22,820 bases of DNA from assembly GCA_030613745.1 (NCBI GenBank), contig JAUWLK010000010.1:1-22820 (forward strand), given 5' to 3'. The notes under the pieces were generated by a model. It saw only the letters and a program-made list of their open reading frames with translations. It searched no databases and was not told the DNA's origin. Positions within the stretch are counted from its first letter, which is position 1; every line of letters starts with the position of its first letter. The position numbers and the translations under genes were made by a program. The DNA is from Flavobacteriaceae bacterium. Its GTDB lineage: Bacteria > Bacteroidota > Bacteroidia > Flavobacteriales > Flavobacteriaceae. Positions 14,966 through 22,211 of this stretch are shown one piece after another.

Positions 14966-14983
14966 TACCGATAGTTATCGGTA
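14966..14983. repeat. TACCGATA palindrome in the sufS leader
   Basis: TACCGATA-GT-TATCGGTA is a perfect 8-base inverted repeat with a 2-base centre, lying 12 bases after the -7 box and 13 bases before the start codon. Palindromes with a CCGATA/TATCGG core recur in Bacteroidota genomes, so a dispersed repeat is the first reading. An operator or leader hairpin controlling sufS is the alternative. Confidence 0.6.
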
Positions 14984-14996
14984 CTAAATAACAATA

Positions 14997-16211
14997 ATGT
15001 TTAATGTAGAAAAAATCCGTAAAGATTTCCCCATTTTAAATCGAAAAGTAAATGGAAAACCTTTAATCTATTTTGATAATGCTGCTACTTCGCAAAAGCC
15101 ACAAGTTGTAATTGATTCTATTGTTGATTATTACAGTAATTACAACGCTAATATTCATAGAGGAGTTCACACTTTAAGTCAGGAAGCAACAAACGCCTTT
15201 GAAGAAGCAAGGGTGAAAATTCAAAAACATTTTAATGCTGCAAAATCACATGAAATTATATTGACTTCTGGTACAACACATGGCATTAATTTAGTGGCTA
15301 CAGGTTTCTCTTCTTTCTTAAAAAAAGGTGATGAAATTATTGTTTCTGCCTTAGAACATCATTCTAATATTGTACCATGGCAAATGTTATGTGAAAGAAC
15401 CGGTGCAACATTAAAAGTAATTCCTATTTCCCTTAAAGGGGAATTAATTCTTGAAGAATTTGAAGAATTACTTTCCTCTAAAACCAAACTTGTTTTTGTA
15501 AATCATGTTTCAAATACTTTAGGAACTATAAATCCGATTAAAAAAATTATAGACAAAGTGCATAAAGTTGGAGCAGCTATTTTAATTGACGGAGCTCAAG
15601 CGACTCCACATATAAAACCTGATATGCAAAAATTAGATTGTGATTTTTATGTCTGCTCGGCTCATAAATTATGTGGTCCAACAGGTATTGGCATGCTTTA
15701 CGGAAAAGAAAAATGGCTCAATAAACTACCTCCTTATCAAGGTGGTGGTGAAATGATAAGAGAAGTTACTTTTGAAAAAACTACTTATGCTGATCTACCA
15801 TATAAATTTGAAGCCGGTACTCCAAATATATCTGGTGGAATTGCTTTTGGAGTAGCTCTTGATTATTTAAATAATATTGGCTTTGACAACATCGCAAATT
15901 ATGAGAAAGAATTGCTTGAATATGCAACTAAAAAATTACTCGAAATTGAAGGATTAAAAATTTACGGAACTTCAAAAAACAAAGCCTCGGTAATTTCTTT
16001 TAATATTGATGGAATTCATCCTTATGATATTGGAGCCATAATAGATAAGTTGGGAATTGCTGTAAGAACAGGTCATCATTGTACCCAACCCATTATGGAT
16101 TTTTACAAAATACCGGGTACAATTCGTGCTTCGTTTTCATTTTATAATACTAAAAAAGAAATTGATCTATTTATTGAAGCTGTTATTCGAGTGAAAAATA
16201 TGTTATTATAA
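14997..16211 (+). CDS. sufS: cysteine desulfurase SufS
   Basis: SufS is the PLP-dependent class V aminotransferase-fold enzyme that removes sulfur from cysteine and supplies it as persulfide to the SUF scaffold. The 404 residues show the SufS opening (FPILNRKVNGKPLIYFDNAATSQKP), the PLP lysine K224 in CSAHKLCGPTG and the persulfide cysteine C362 in RTGHHCTQP, close to K226 and C364 of E. coli SufS. The short loop around the Cys is the group II (SufS) form. It is separated from sufABCD by the hydrolase and efflux genes and has its own -7 box. No sufE is seen in the window. Confidence 0.96.
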   Translation: MFNVEKIRKDFPILNRKVNGKPLIYFDNAATSQKPQVVIDSIVDYYSNYNANIHRGVHTLSQEATNAFEEARVKIQKHFNAAKSHEIILTSGTTHGINLVATGFSSFLKKGDEIIVSALEHHSNIVPWQMLCERTGATLKVIPISLKGELILEEFEELLSSKTKLVFVNHVSNTLGTINPIKKIIDKVHKVGAAILIDGAQATPHIKPDMQKLDCDFYVCSAHKLCGPTGIGMLYGKEKWLNKLPPYQGGGEMIREVTFEKTTYADLPYKFEAGTPNISGGIAFGVALDYLNNIGFDNIANYEKELLEYATKKLLEIEGLKIYGTSKNKASVISFNIDGIHPYDIGAIIDKLGIAVRTGHHCTQPIMDFYKIPGTIRASFSFYNTKKEIDLFIEAVIRVKNMLL

Positions 16212-16227
16212 TTTTAATAAACAAACC

Positions 16228-16623
16228 ATGAAAACCTTTCTTTTAATTTTGATTTTAAGCTTAGCCACAAAGTCTTGTAATGATACCAAAAAACAGATTA
16301 CCTTAAGCAACAAATGGGAAGTTACATCTATGCAAAACATAAGTAGTTTTGAAAAAAAACCTACCATTCAATTTGATGAAAAAGAAAAAAGAATCTCTGG
16401 TTTTTCAGGGTGTAATAATTATTTTGGGACTTATTCTATAGAAAAAAATAATTTATCATTTAATCTAATGTGTTCCACTCGAAAAATGTGCCCCGTTTTG
16501 ACTATTGAAAACACGTTTATGAATTACCTAAGAAATGTAACTCATTATCAAATTGAAGAAGGTAAATTATTTTTTTTTAATAATAAAGATGTTCAATTAT
16601 TTACTTGTTCAATTGTTGATTAA
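16228..16623 (+). CDS. META domain (HslJ-like) probable lipoprotein
   Basis: The 131-residue product has an N-terminal hydrophobic signal ending at C17 (LATKSC, a weak lipobox) and a META domain: LSNKWEVTSM, the hallmark GFSGCNNYFGTY (58-69) and STRKMC (83-88). HslJ in E. coli is a heat-inducible outer membrane lipoprotein linked to novobiocin resistance; the function of most META proteins is unknown. The gene starts 16 bases after sufS, so it is probably co-transcribed, and it is convergent with rnhA. Confidence 0.85.
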   Translation: MKTFLLILILSLATKSCNDTKKQITLSNKWEVTSMQNISSFEKKPTIQFDEKEKRISGFSGCNNYFGTYSIEKNNLSFNLMCSTRKMCPVLTIENTFMNYLRNVTHYQIEEGKLFFFNNKDVQLFTCSIVD

Positions 16624-16628
16624 TTGAT

Positions 16629-16651
16629 ATTTAAATTATTACAATTTAAAT
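16629..16651. terminator. hairpin between convergent META gene and rnhA
   Basis: ATTTAAATT-ATTAC-AATTTAAAT is a perfect 9-base inverted repeat in the 38-base gap between two convergent genes, followed on the plus strand by T-rich sequence. The position favours a bidirectional terminator; the AT-only stem keeps confidence moderate. Confidence 0.4.
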
Positions 16652-16661
16652 TGATTGTTTT

Positions 16662-17153
16662 CTATTTAAAATCAATTTCTCCTTTTTGTTGATTAAGAGA
16701 ACTTTCAAACCCTTCATCAATTAACAAATTATTTTGTTGAGAAGCCTCTACAGCTAAAGTATCACATCGCTCATTTTGAGAATGATTATCGTGTCCTTTT
16801 ATCCATTGAAATTTAATATTATGTTTGGGATATATTTTTAAAAAACGCTTCCACAAATCAATATTCTTTTTACCCTTAAAACCTTTCTTTACCCAATTAA
16901 AAACCCATCCTTTTTCAACTGCATCAACAACATATTTTGAATCAGAAAAAATGGTTACTTCTAAACTTTCTTTTTTTAATTGCTCCAAAGCAACAATAAC
17001 AGCCAATAATTCCATCCTATTATTGGTAGTTTTTCTATATCCTTGTAAAAATTCTTTCCGGTAAGACTTACCAATCCATTCCATAATAATGCCATACCCT
17101 CCTTTTCCCGGGTTTCCACTACAAGCACCATCTGTATAAATATGAACTTTCAT
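16662..17153 (-). CDS. rnhA: ribonuclease HI
   Basis: RNase HI cuts the RNA strand of RNA-DNA hybrids, removing R-loops and replication primers. The 163-residue protein has the four catalytic acidic residues D8 (YTDGACSGNPG), E48 (NNRMELLAV), D71 (FSDSKYV) and D131 (NERCDTLA), and the basic-protrusion region (WVFNWVKKGFKGKKNIDLW) found in the E. coli enzyme. Length is close to the usual 155. Its ATG overlaps the last base of the purN stop codon, so the two are translationally coupled. Confidence 0.95.
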   Translation of the reverse strand: MKVHIYTDGACSGNPGKGGYGIIMEWIGKSYRKEFLQGYRKTTNNRMELLAVIVALEQLKKESLEVTIFSDSKYVVDAVEKGWVFNWVKKGFKGKKNIDLWKRFLKIYPKHNIKFQWIKGHDNHSQNERCDTLAVEASQQNNLLIDEGFESSLNQQKGEIDFK

Positions 17154-17722
17154 TATTTTTCTTGCATTAATATGCTCTCTATAACTTTTGGAAAATTATC
17201 TTGTTCTAATTGATGAATTTTTTGTGCTACAGTTTCGGGAGTTTCATTACTTGTCAGATTAACTTCTTTTTGAAAAATAATTGCTCCTTCATCGTAATTC
17301 TTATTTACATAATGTATGGTAATTCCTGTTTTATTTTCTTTATTTGCAACAACAGCTCTATGCACATTCATACCATACATCCCTTTTCCCCCATATTTAG
17401 GTAGTAACGCAGGATGAATATTGATAATCCTATTTGGAAAAGCTTCAATAATTTTTTCTGGAATTTTCCACAAAAATCCTGCGAGAACAATAAAATCAGC
17501 TTTTTCTTTTAAATATTGGAGTATATTATTTGTTTCGTAAAATTCATTTCTTGTAAACACTTTTGATTTAATTTCAAGATTCTTAGCTCTTTCCAAAACT
17601 TTTGCATCATTATTATTAGATAAAACAGCTGTTATCTTAATTTTTTTATTCTTCTTAAAATATTGAATAATGTTTTGGGCATTAGTGCCAGATCCTGAAG
17701 CAAAAATAATTATTCGAATCAT
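17153..17722 (-). CDS. purN: phosphoribosylglycinamide formyltransferase
   Basis: PurN transfers a formyl group from 10-formyl-tetrahydrofolate to GAR, the third step of purine synthesis. The 189-residue protein begins with the phosphate-binding FASGSGTNAQNI and carries the catalytic triad N101, H103 (INIHPALLPKYGGKGMYG) and D144 (NYDEGAI). It is slightly shorter than the E. coli enzyme (212), with no missing core motif. It is the upstream gene of the purN-rnhA pair and diverges from acpP, with 178 bases between the start codons. Confidence 0.95.
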   Translation of the reverse strand: MIRIIIFASGSGTNAQNIIQYFKKNKKIKITAVLSNNNDAKVLERAKNLEIKSKVFTRNEFYETNNILQYLKEKADFIVLAGFLWKIPEKIIEAFPNRIINIHPALLPKYGGKGMYGMNVHRAVVANKENKTGITIHYVNKNYDEGAIIFQKEVNLTSNETPETVAQKIHQLEQDNFPKVIESILMQEK

Positions 17723-17860
17723 TTTATATTTTTATAAAAACTTCTACAAAAAAAAGAATTATAATTAACAATTTGATAATAAAAAAGCAATTATTATTTA
17801 ATTTAATATTGATAAATCTTAATTTTTTATGGTTTTTATAGATTTAAATCTAAAATATAT

Positions 17861-17868
17861 TATTTTTG
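17861..17868 (+). promoter_or_regulatory. -7 promoter box of acpP
   Basis: TATTTTTG matches TAnnTTTG and lies 32 bases before the acpP ATG at 17901. Because an in-frame ATG at 17829 lies upstream of this box, the box supports the later start. No clear -33 TTG. Confidence 0.55.
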
Positions 17869-17900
17869 CAGCGTTATTAAAATTTAAAATTAAAAAAATT

Positions 17901-18137
17901 ATGTCAGACATTGCATCAAGAGTAAAAGCAATTATCATTGATAAATTAGGAGTTGATGAAAATGAAGTTACAACCGAAGCTAACTTTACTAACGATTTAG
18001 GCGCAGATTCATTAGATACTGTTGAGTTGATAATGGAATTTGAAAAAGAATTTGATATTCAAATTCCAGACGATCAAGCAGAAAATATTAGTACTGTAGG
18101 TCAAGCTATTAGCTATATTGAAGAAGCTAAAAAGTAA
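17901..18137 (+). CDS. acpP: acyl carrier protein
   Basis: The 78-residue acidic protein carries growing acyl chains on a 4'-phosphopantetheine arm attached to S37 in the invariant LGADSLDTVELIMEFE motif. It functions in type II fatty acid synthesis with the downstream FabF. The reading frame is open from an ATG at 17829, but the MSDIASRVKAII start at 17901 gives the normal ACP length, and the promoter box lies between the two. A strong hairpin follows, and fabF starts 87 bases after the stop. Confidence 0.97.
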   Translation: MSDIASRVKAIIIDKLGVDENEVTTEANFTNDLGADSLDTVELIMEFEKEFDIQIPDDQAENISTVGQAISYIEEAKK

Positions 18138-18152
18138 TTAAAAATATTTACA

Positions 18153-18194
18153 AAAAAGACGAGCTATGCCTTAAATGGAGTAGCTCGTACTTTT
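18153..18194 (+). terminator. hairpin terminator or attenuator between acpP and fabF
   Basis: ACGAGCTA (18159-18166) and TAGCTCGT (18181-18188) form a perfect 8-base stem, extended by an outer AAAAG/CTTTT pairing with one bulged A, and with CC/GG inside the loop. It ends in a short T-run. It is the best intrinsic terminator in the window. Partial read-through would give much more acpP than fabF mRNA, matching the high cellular demand for ACP. Confidence 0.75.
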
Positions 18195-18224
18195 AATATT
18201 GTAATATAACTAAAACCATTTTAT

Positions 18225-19478
18225 ATGGAATTAAAACGAGTTGTAGTTACAGGTTTGGGAGCACTTACTCCAATAGGAAACAATGTGAAAGAATATTGGG
18301 AAGGATTAGTTAACGGTGTTAGCGGTGCTGCACCTATAACTTATTTTGATGTTTCAAAATTTAAAACTCGTTTTGCCTGTGAGCTTAAAAACTTTAATGT
18401 TACTGATTTTATTAACAGAAAAGAAGCTCGTAAAATGGATAGATTTACACAATATGCCATGGTTGCTTCAGATGAAGCAATTGCTGATTCTGGTTTAGAT
18501 TTTGACAAAGAAGACAGAAGTCGTATTGGTGTTATTTGGGGTGCTGGGATTGGAGGTTTAGAAACATTTCAAAATGAAGTTTTAAATTTTGCTGAAGGTG
18601 ATGGAACTCCTCGTTTCAATCCTTTTTTTATTCCTAAAATGATTGCCGATATTGCTCCTGGACAAATATCAATAAAACACAATTGTCAAGGCCCAAATTT
18701 TACCACAGTATCAGCTTGTGCATCTTCAGCTAATGCAATAATAGATGCTTATAACTATATTCGTTTAGGACAAGTTGATATATTTATTACTGGTGGATCA
18801 GAGGCTGCTGTAAATATTGTAGGAGTTGGTGGTTTTAATGCAATGCATGCCTTGTCAACCAGAAATGATGATCCAAAAACTGCATCGAGACCTTTTGATA
18901 AAGATCGTGATGGTTTTGTAATTGGTGAAGGAGCAGGTGCTTTAATTTTAGAAGAATATGAACACGCCAAAGCTCGTGGTGCAAAAATTTACGCTGAATT
19001 AATTGGTGGTGGTTTATCTGCAGATGCTCATCATATTACTGCCCCACATCCTGAAGGATTAGGAGCTAAAAATGTAATGATCAGTTGCCTAAAAAATGCT
19101 GGTATTAAACCAGAAGAAGTTGATGCTGTAAATATGCATGGTACTTCTACTCCACTTGGTGATGTTGCCGAATTATTAGCGATTAAAGCTGTTTTTGGCG
19201 AGCATGCTTACAAACTCAATATCAATTCTACTAAATCAATGACAGGTCATTTATTAGGTGCTGCTGGTGCTGTAGAAGCTATTGCATCAATTTTAGCAAT
19301 AAAAAATAGTATTGTACCTCCTACAATTAATCATTTTACTGATGATGATCAAATTGATCCAAAATTAAATCTTACCTTTAACAAAGCACAAAAAAGAAAT
19401 GTGAATATAGCCATGAGCAATACTTTTGGTTTTGGTGGTCATAATGCTTGTGTTTTATTTAAAAAATTTGAAGAGTAA
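18225..19478 (+). CDS. fabF: 3-oxoacyl-[acyl-carrier-protein] synthase II
   Basis: FabF condenses malonyl-ACP with acyl-ACP to extend fatty acids. The 417-residue protein has the Cys-His-His triad at C165 (TTVSACASSAN), H305 (NMHGTSTPLGD) and H342 (STKSMTGHLLGAAGAVE), nearly the same spacing as E. coli FabF (163, 303, 340), and the glycine-rich FGFGGHNA near the end. It lies between acpP and rnc in the usual order, starting beyond the hairpin and ending 8 bases before rnc. Confidence 0.97.
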   Translation: MELKRVVVTGLGALTPIGNNVKEYWEGLVNGVSGAAPITYFDVSKFKTRFACELKNFNVTDFINRKEARKMDRFTQYAMVASDEAIADSGLDFDKEDRSRIGVIWGAGIGGLETFQNEVLNFAEGDGTPRFNPFFIPKMIADIAPGQISIKHNCQGPNFTTVSACASSANAIIDAYNYIRLGQVDIFITGGSEAAVNIVGVGGFNAMHALSTRNDDPKTASRPFDKDRDGFVIGEGAGALILEEYEHAKARGAKIYAELIGGGLSADAHHITAPHPEGLGAKNVMISCLKNAGIKPEEVDAVNMHGTSTPLGDVAELLAIKAVFGEHAYKLNINSTKSMTGHLLGAAGAVEAIASILAIKNSIVPPTINHFTDDDQIDPKLNLTFNKAQKRNVNIAMSNTFGFGGHNACVLFKKFEE

Positions 19479-19486
19479 ATATTTAA

Positions 19487-20224
19487 ATGAATATTTTAAG
19501 CAAAATAACTGGTTCTCACTCTAAAGAAGATGAGGATTTTTTGTTTGCTATGAAAAAAATTCTAGGCTTCAAACCTCGAAATATTGATCTTTATAAAAAA
19601 GCTTTCACACATAGTTCATTAAAAAAAACCCATTCAAAAAATGGTTTTCCTCTTAATTTTGAACGCCTTGAATTTTTAGGTGACTCTATTTTGGGTGCTG
19701 TCATTTCTAATTATCTTTTTAAAAAAATACCAAAAGGTGACGAAGGGTATCTTACCCAAATGCGTTCAAAAATTGTAAGCAGGAAACACTTAAATGAACT
19801 TGGTAAAGATTTTGGATTGATAAAATTTGTAAAAAGCACTATATCTATTCAAAATTTTGGCGATAACATTCACGGTAATCTTTTTGAAGCACTTATAGGA
19901 GCTATACACCTTGATAAAGGCTATATTTATACGGAAAGATTTTTGTATAAAAATGTTATTGAACCATATGTTGATATTGAACGTTTAGAAGGTAAAATAA
20001 CTAGCTATAAAAGTGTTTTAATTGAATGGTGTCAAAAAAATAAAAATAAAATTAAATATAATATTTATGAAGATACTGGCAATGATCCCTTAAAACATTT
20101 TAGTGTAAAACTTTCCATAAATGATGAATTAATTTCAAAAGGAAGGGCAACTTCAAAAAAGAAAGCTGAAGAAATAGCTTCAAAAAGAGCATACTATAAA
20201 TTTCAACAACAAATCAATTCTTAA
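19487..20224 (+). CDS. rnc: ribonuclease III
   Basis: RNase III cuts double-stranded RNA in rRNA processing and mRNA control. The 245 residues have the catalytic domain with signature ERLEFLGDSILG (E62, D66) and the second acidic region IHGNLFEALIGAIHLDKGY (E134), then a C-terminal double-stranded RNA binding domain (about 172-243: SYKSVLIEWCQ ... KGRATSKKKAEEIASKRAYYKF). At the position of E. coli Asp114 there is Asn131; the other three acidic residues are intact. The gene follows fabF by 8 bases. Confidence 0.95.
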   Translation: MNILSKITGSHSKEDEDFLFAMKKILGFKPRNIDLYKKAFTHSSLKKTHSKNGFPLNFERLEFLGDSILGAVISNYLFKKIPKGDEGYLTQMRSKIVSRKHLNELGKDFGLIKFVKSTISIQNFGDNIHGNLFEALIGAIHLDKGYIYTERFLYKNVIEPYVDIERLEGKITSYKSVLIEWCQKNKNKIKYNIYEDTGNDPLKHFSVKLSINDELISKGRATSKKKAEEIASKRAYYKFQQQINS

Positions 20225-20249
20225 AACTGCTATAACGTTTTTGTAGATT

Positions 20250-20283
20250 TTGTATCATAAATTCAAAAGTATCTTTACTTTTG
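20250..20283 (+). promoter_or_regulatory. promoter upstream of the IPExxxVDY gene and pyk
   Basis: TTG (20250-20252) and TACTTTTG (20276-20283) fit the TTG-N(17-23)-TAnnTTTG rule with a 23-base spacer. The start codon is 26 bases downstream. This would let the IPExxxVDY gene and pyk be transcribed apart from acpP-fabF-rnc. Confidence 0.6.
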
Positions 20284-20309
20284 TAATGTTTTTAATTTAA
20301 ATATATATT

Positions 20310-20777
20310 TTGTCTAAAATTCATTCTTTTGATTTTGAATACGATCACAATTACACATTAATTGGAATACATTCGACATTAGAGGATTTTAGAATAGCTT
20401 ATTTTTTAAATAAAAATCTAAATACATATTTAAAACGATTTAAAGATGATTTAGATTTTCCTTCAAAGAAATGTAGTTTTCCTTTGTTTGTGTTTGAAAA
20501 TAAAGCAACTTTTACATCTTGGTCATTAATTGCAAATAAATATGTTTTTGTTAACAGTGTAAGATCTAATAACAATAACTTATTTAAAGAAGAGTCTAAA
20601 ACCTCTTTCTTAATTTCCGAAAAAAAACGAGTAGATTATTTTATCAAAATAAGCGGGAATATTGATCAAAATTTTTTACAAAGTATTTTATCTAAAATTA
20701 ATAATACCCCAAATATAATTACATCATATCCTATTGATCCCTACAACTTAAAATCAAAGGATAATTTAATTTTTTAA
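20310..20777 (+). CDS. IPExxxVDY family protein
   Basis: The 155-residue protein belongs to a small Bacteroidota family found between rnc and pyk; its function is unknown. Visible features are the N-terminal DYTLIGIHS-like strand (HNYTLIGIHSTLEDFRIAYFLN) and the namesake motif near residues 102-110, which here reads ISEKKRVDY rather than IPExxxVDY. The start is TTG at 20310, just after the promoter box, with no suitable in-frame ATG. It ends one base before the pyk start, so it is coupled to pyruvate kinase. Confidence 0.85.
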   Translation: MSKIHSFDFEYDHNYTLIGIHSTLEDFRIAYFLNKNLNTYLKRFKDDLDFPSKKCSFPLFVFENKATFTSWSLIANKYVFVNSVRSNNNNLFKEESKTSFLISEKKRVDYFIKISGNIDQNFLQSILSKINNTPNIITSYPIDPYNLKSKDNLIF

Positions 20778-20778
20778 A

Positions 20779-22203
20779 ATGAAAATAAGAAAAAAAACAA
20801 AAATAGTTGCCACTTTAGGGCCAGCCATTGATAGCAGAGAAATATTGGAAGAAATGATGATTTTAGGCGTTAACGTTTTTAGAATTAATTTTTCACATGC
20901 TGATTATGATGATGTGGCTCAAAAAATTAAAGACATAAGAGAACTCAATACAAAACTTAATATTAACGTTGCAATTTTAGCTGATTTACAAGGCCCAAAA
21001 TTACGTGTTGGTGTAATGGGGGAAAAAGTGAAATTAAAAATTGGAGATGTTTTTACTTTTACAACAAATAAATGTATAGGAAATGCTGAAAAGGCATATA
21101 TGACCTATAAAAAATTTCCAAAAGATGTTGAGGTTGGAGAACATATTTTAGTAGATGATGGTAAATTGCTATTTGAAGTAATTGAAACCGATAAAAATAC
21201 TGAAGTAAAAACTAAAGTTTTACGAGGTGGAAAATTAAAATCTAAAAAAGGAGTAAACCTGCCTAATACAAACATTTCTCAACCTGCTCTAACTAAAAAA
21301 GATATTAAAGATGCTTTATTTGCTATTAAAATGGAAGTAGATTGGATGGCTCTTTCTTTTGTTAGAACAGCTGAAGATTTAACAAAATTAAATGATTTAA
21401 TCAAAGAAAATTCAAGTTATAAAATTCCGGTTATTGCCAAAATTGAAAAACCTGAAGCTATTGATAATATCAATCAAATTACAGCAAATTGTGATGGTTT
21501 GATGGTAGCTCGTGGTGATTTAGGTGTTGAAATCCCAATGGATAAAGTTCCTATAGTACAAAAAAAATTAGTACGAAAAGCAAAAGAAGCACGTATTCCT
21601 GTTATTATTGCTACTCAAATGATGGAATCAATGATTACCAGTCAAGTGCCAACAAGAGCTGAAGTAAATGATGTGGCAAACTCCATTATGGATGGTGCTG
21701 ATGCTGTAATGCTTTCTGGTGAAACTTCTGTTGGTGAATATCCAATGGAAGTTATAAAAACTATGAGAGATATTATTGAAAGTGTAGAAGATTCTGAATT
21801 AATTCTTAGTCCAACTTCTTATGTACAATGTATAAATGAGAGATATATTACAAAAGCCATTTGTCAACAAGCTGCTGTACTAGCTAATGAAATTGAAGCC
21901 ACTGCTATTACAACTTTAACCAATAGTGGTTATACTGCTTTTCAAATATCATCATGGAGACCAAAATCAAATATTTTAGCTTTTTCAGATAATAAAAGAA
22001 TACTTGCTATGCTTAATTTACTTTGGGGTGTAAAAGCACAATTTTATGATAAAATGGTTAGTACGGATGATACTGTTGAAGATATAAATAAAATTACTTT
22101 AGAAGAACATTATGCGGAAAAAGGTGATTTTGTTATCAATTTAACATCAATGCCGGTTCAAGCTAAAGGTATGGTTAACACATTGCGTATATCACAATTA
22201 TAA
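20779..22203 (+). CDS. pyk: pyruvate kinase
   Basis: Pyruvate kinase makes pyruvate and ATP from phosphoenolpyruvate in the last step of glycolysis. The 474 residues are full length (E. coli PykF 470) and show the N-terminal TKIVATLGPAIDSRE and VFRINFSHADYDD, the active-site lysine in IAKIEKPEAIDNI, MVARGDLGVEIPMDKVPIVQK, and the signature DAVMLSGETSVGEYPMEV. The C-terminal allosteric domain (about 350-474) is present. It is convergent with the next gene, with only 8 bases between the stops. Confidence 0.97.
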   Translation: MKIRKKTKIVATLGPAIDSREILEEMMILGVNVFRINFSHADYDDVAQKIKDIRELNTKLNINVAILADLQGPKLRVGVMGEKVKLKIGDVFTFTTNKCIGNAEKAYMTYKKFPKDVEVGEHILVDDGKLLFEVIETDKNTEVKTKVLRGGKLKSKKGVNLPNTNISQPALTKKDIKDALFAIKMEVDWMALSFVRTAEDLTKLNDLIKENSSYKIPVIAKIEKPEAIDNINQITANCDGLMVARGDLGVEIPMDKVPIVQKKLVRKAKEARIPVIIATQMMESMITSQVPTRAEVNDVANSIMDGADAVMLSGETSVGEYPMEVIKTMRDIIESVEDSELILSPTSYVQCINERYITKAICQQAAVLANEIEATAITTLTNSGYTAFQISSWRPKSNILAFSDNKRILAMLNLLWGVKAQFYDKMVSTDDTVEDINKITLEEHYAEKGDFVINLTSMPVQAKGMVNTLRISQL

Positions 22204-22211
22204 TTTTTAAC

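Noticed and set aside
17829..17900. N-terminal extension of acpP from an upstream ATG
   Set aside because: It would add 24 residues not seen in acyl carrier proteins, and the TATTTTTG promoter box lies inside it.
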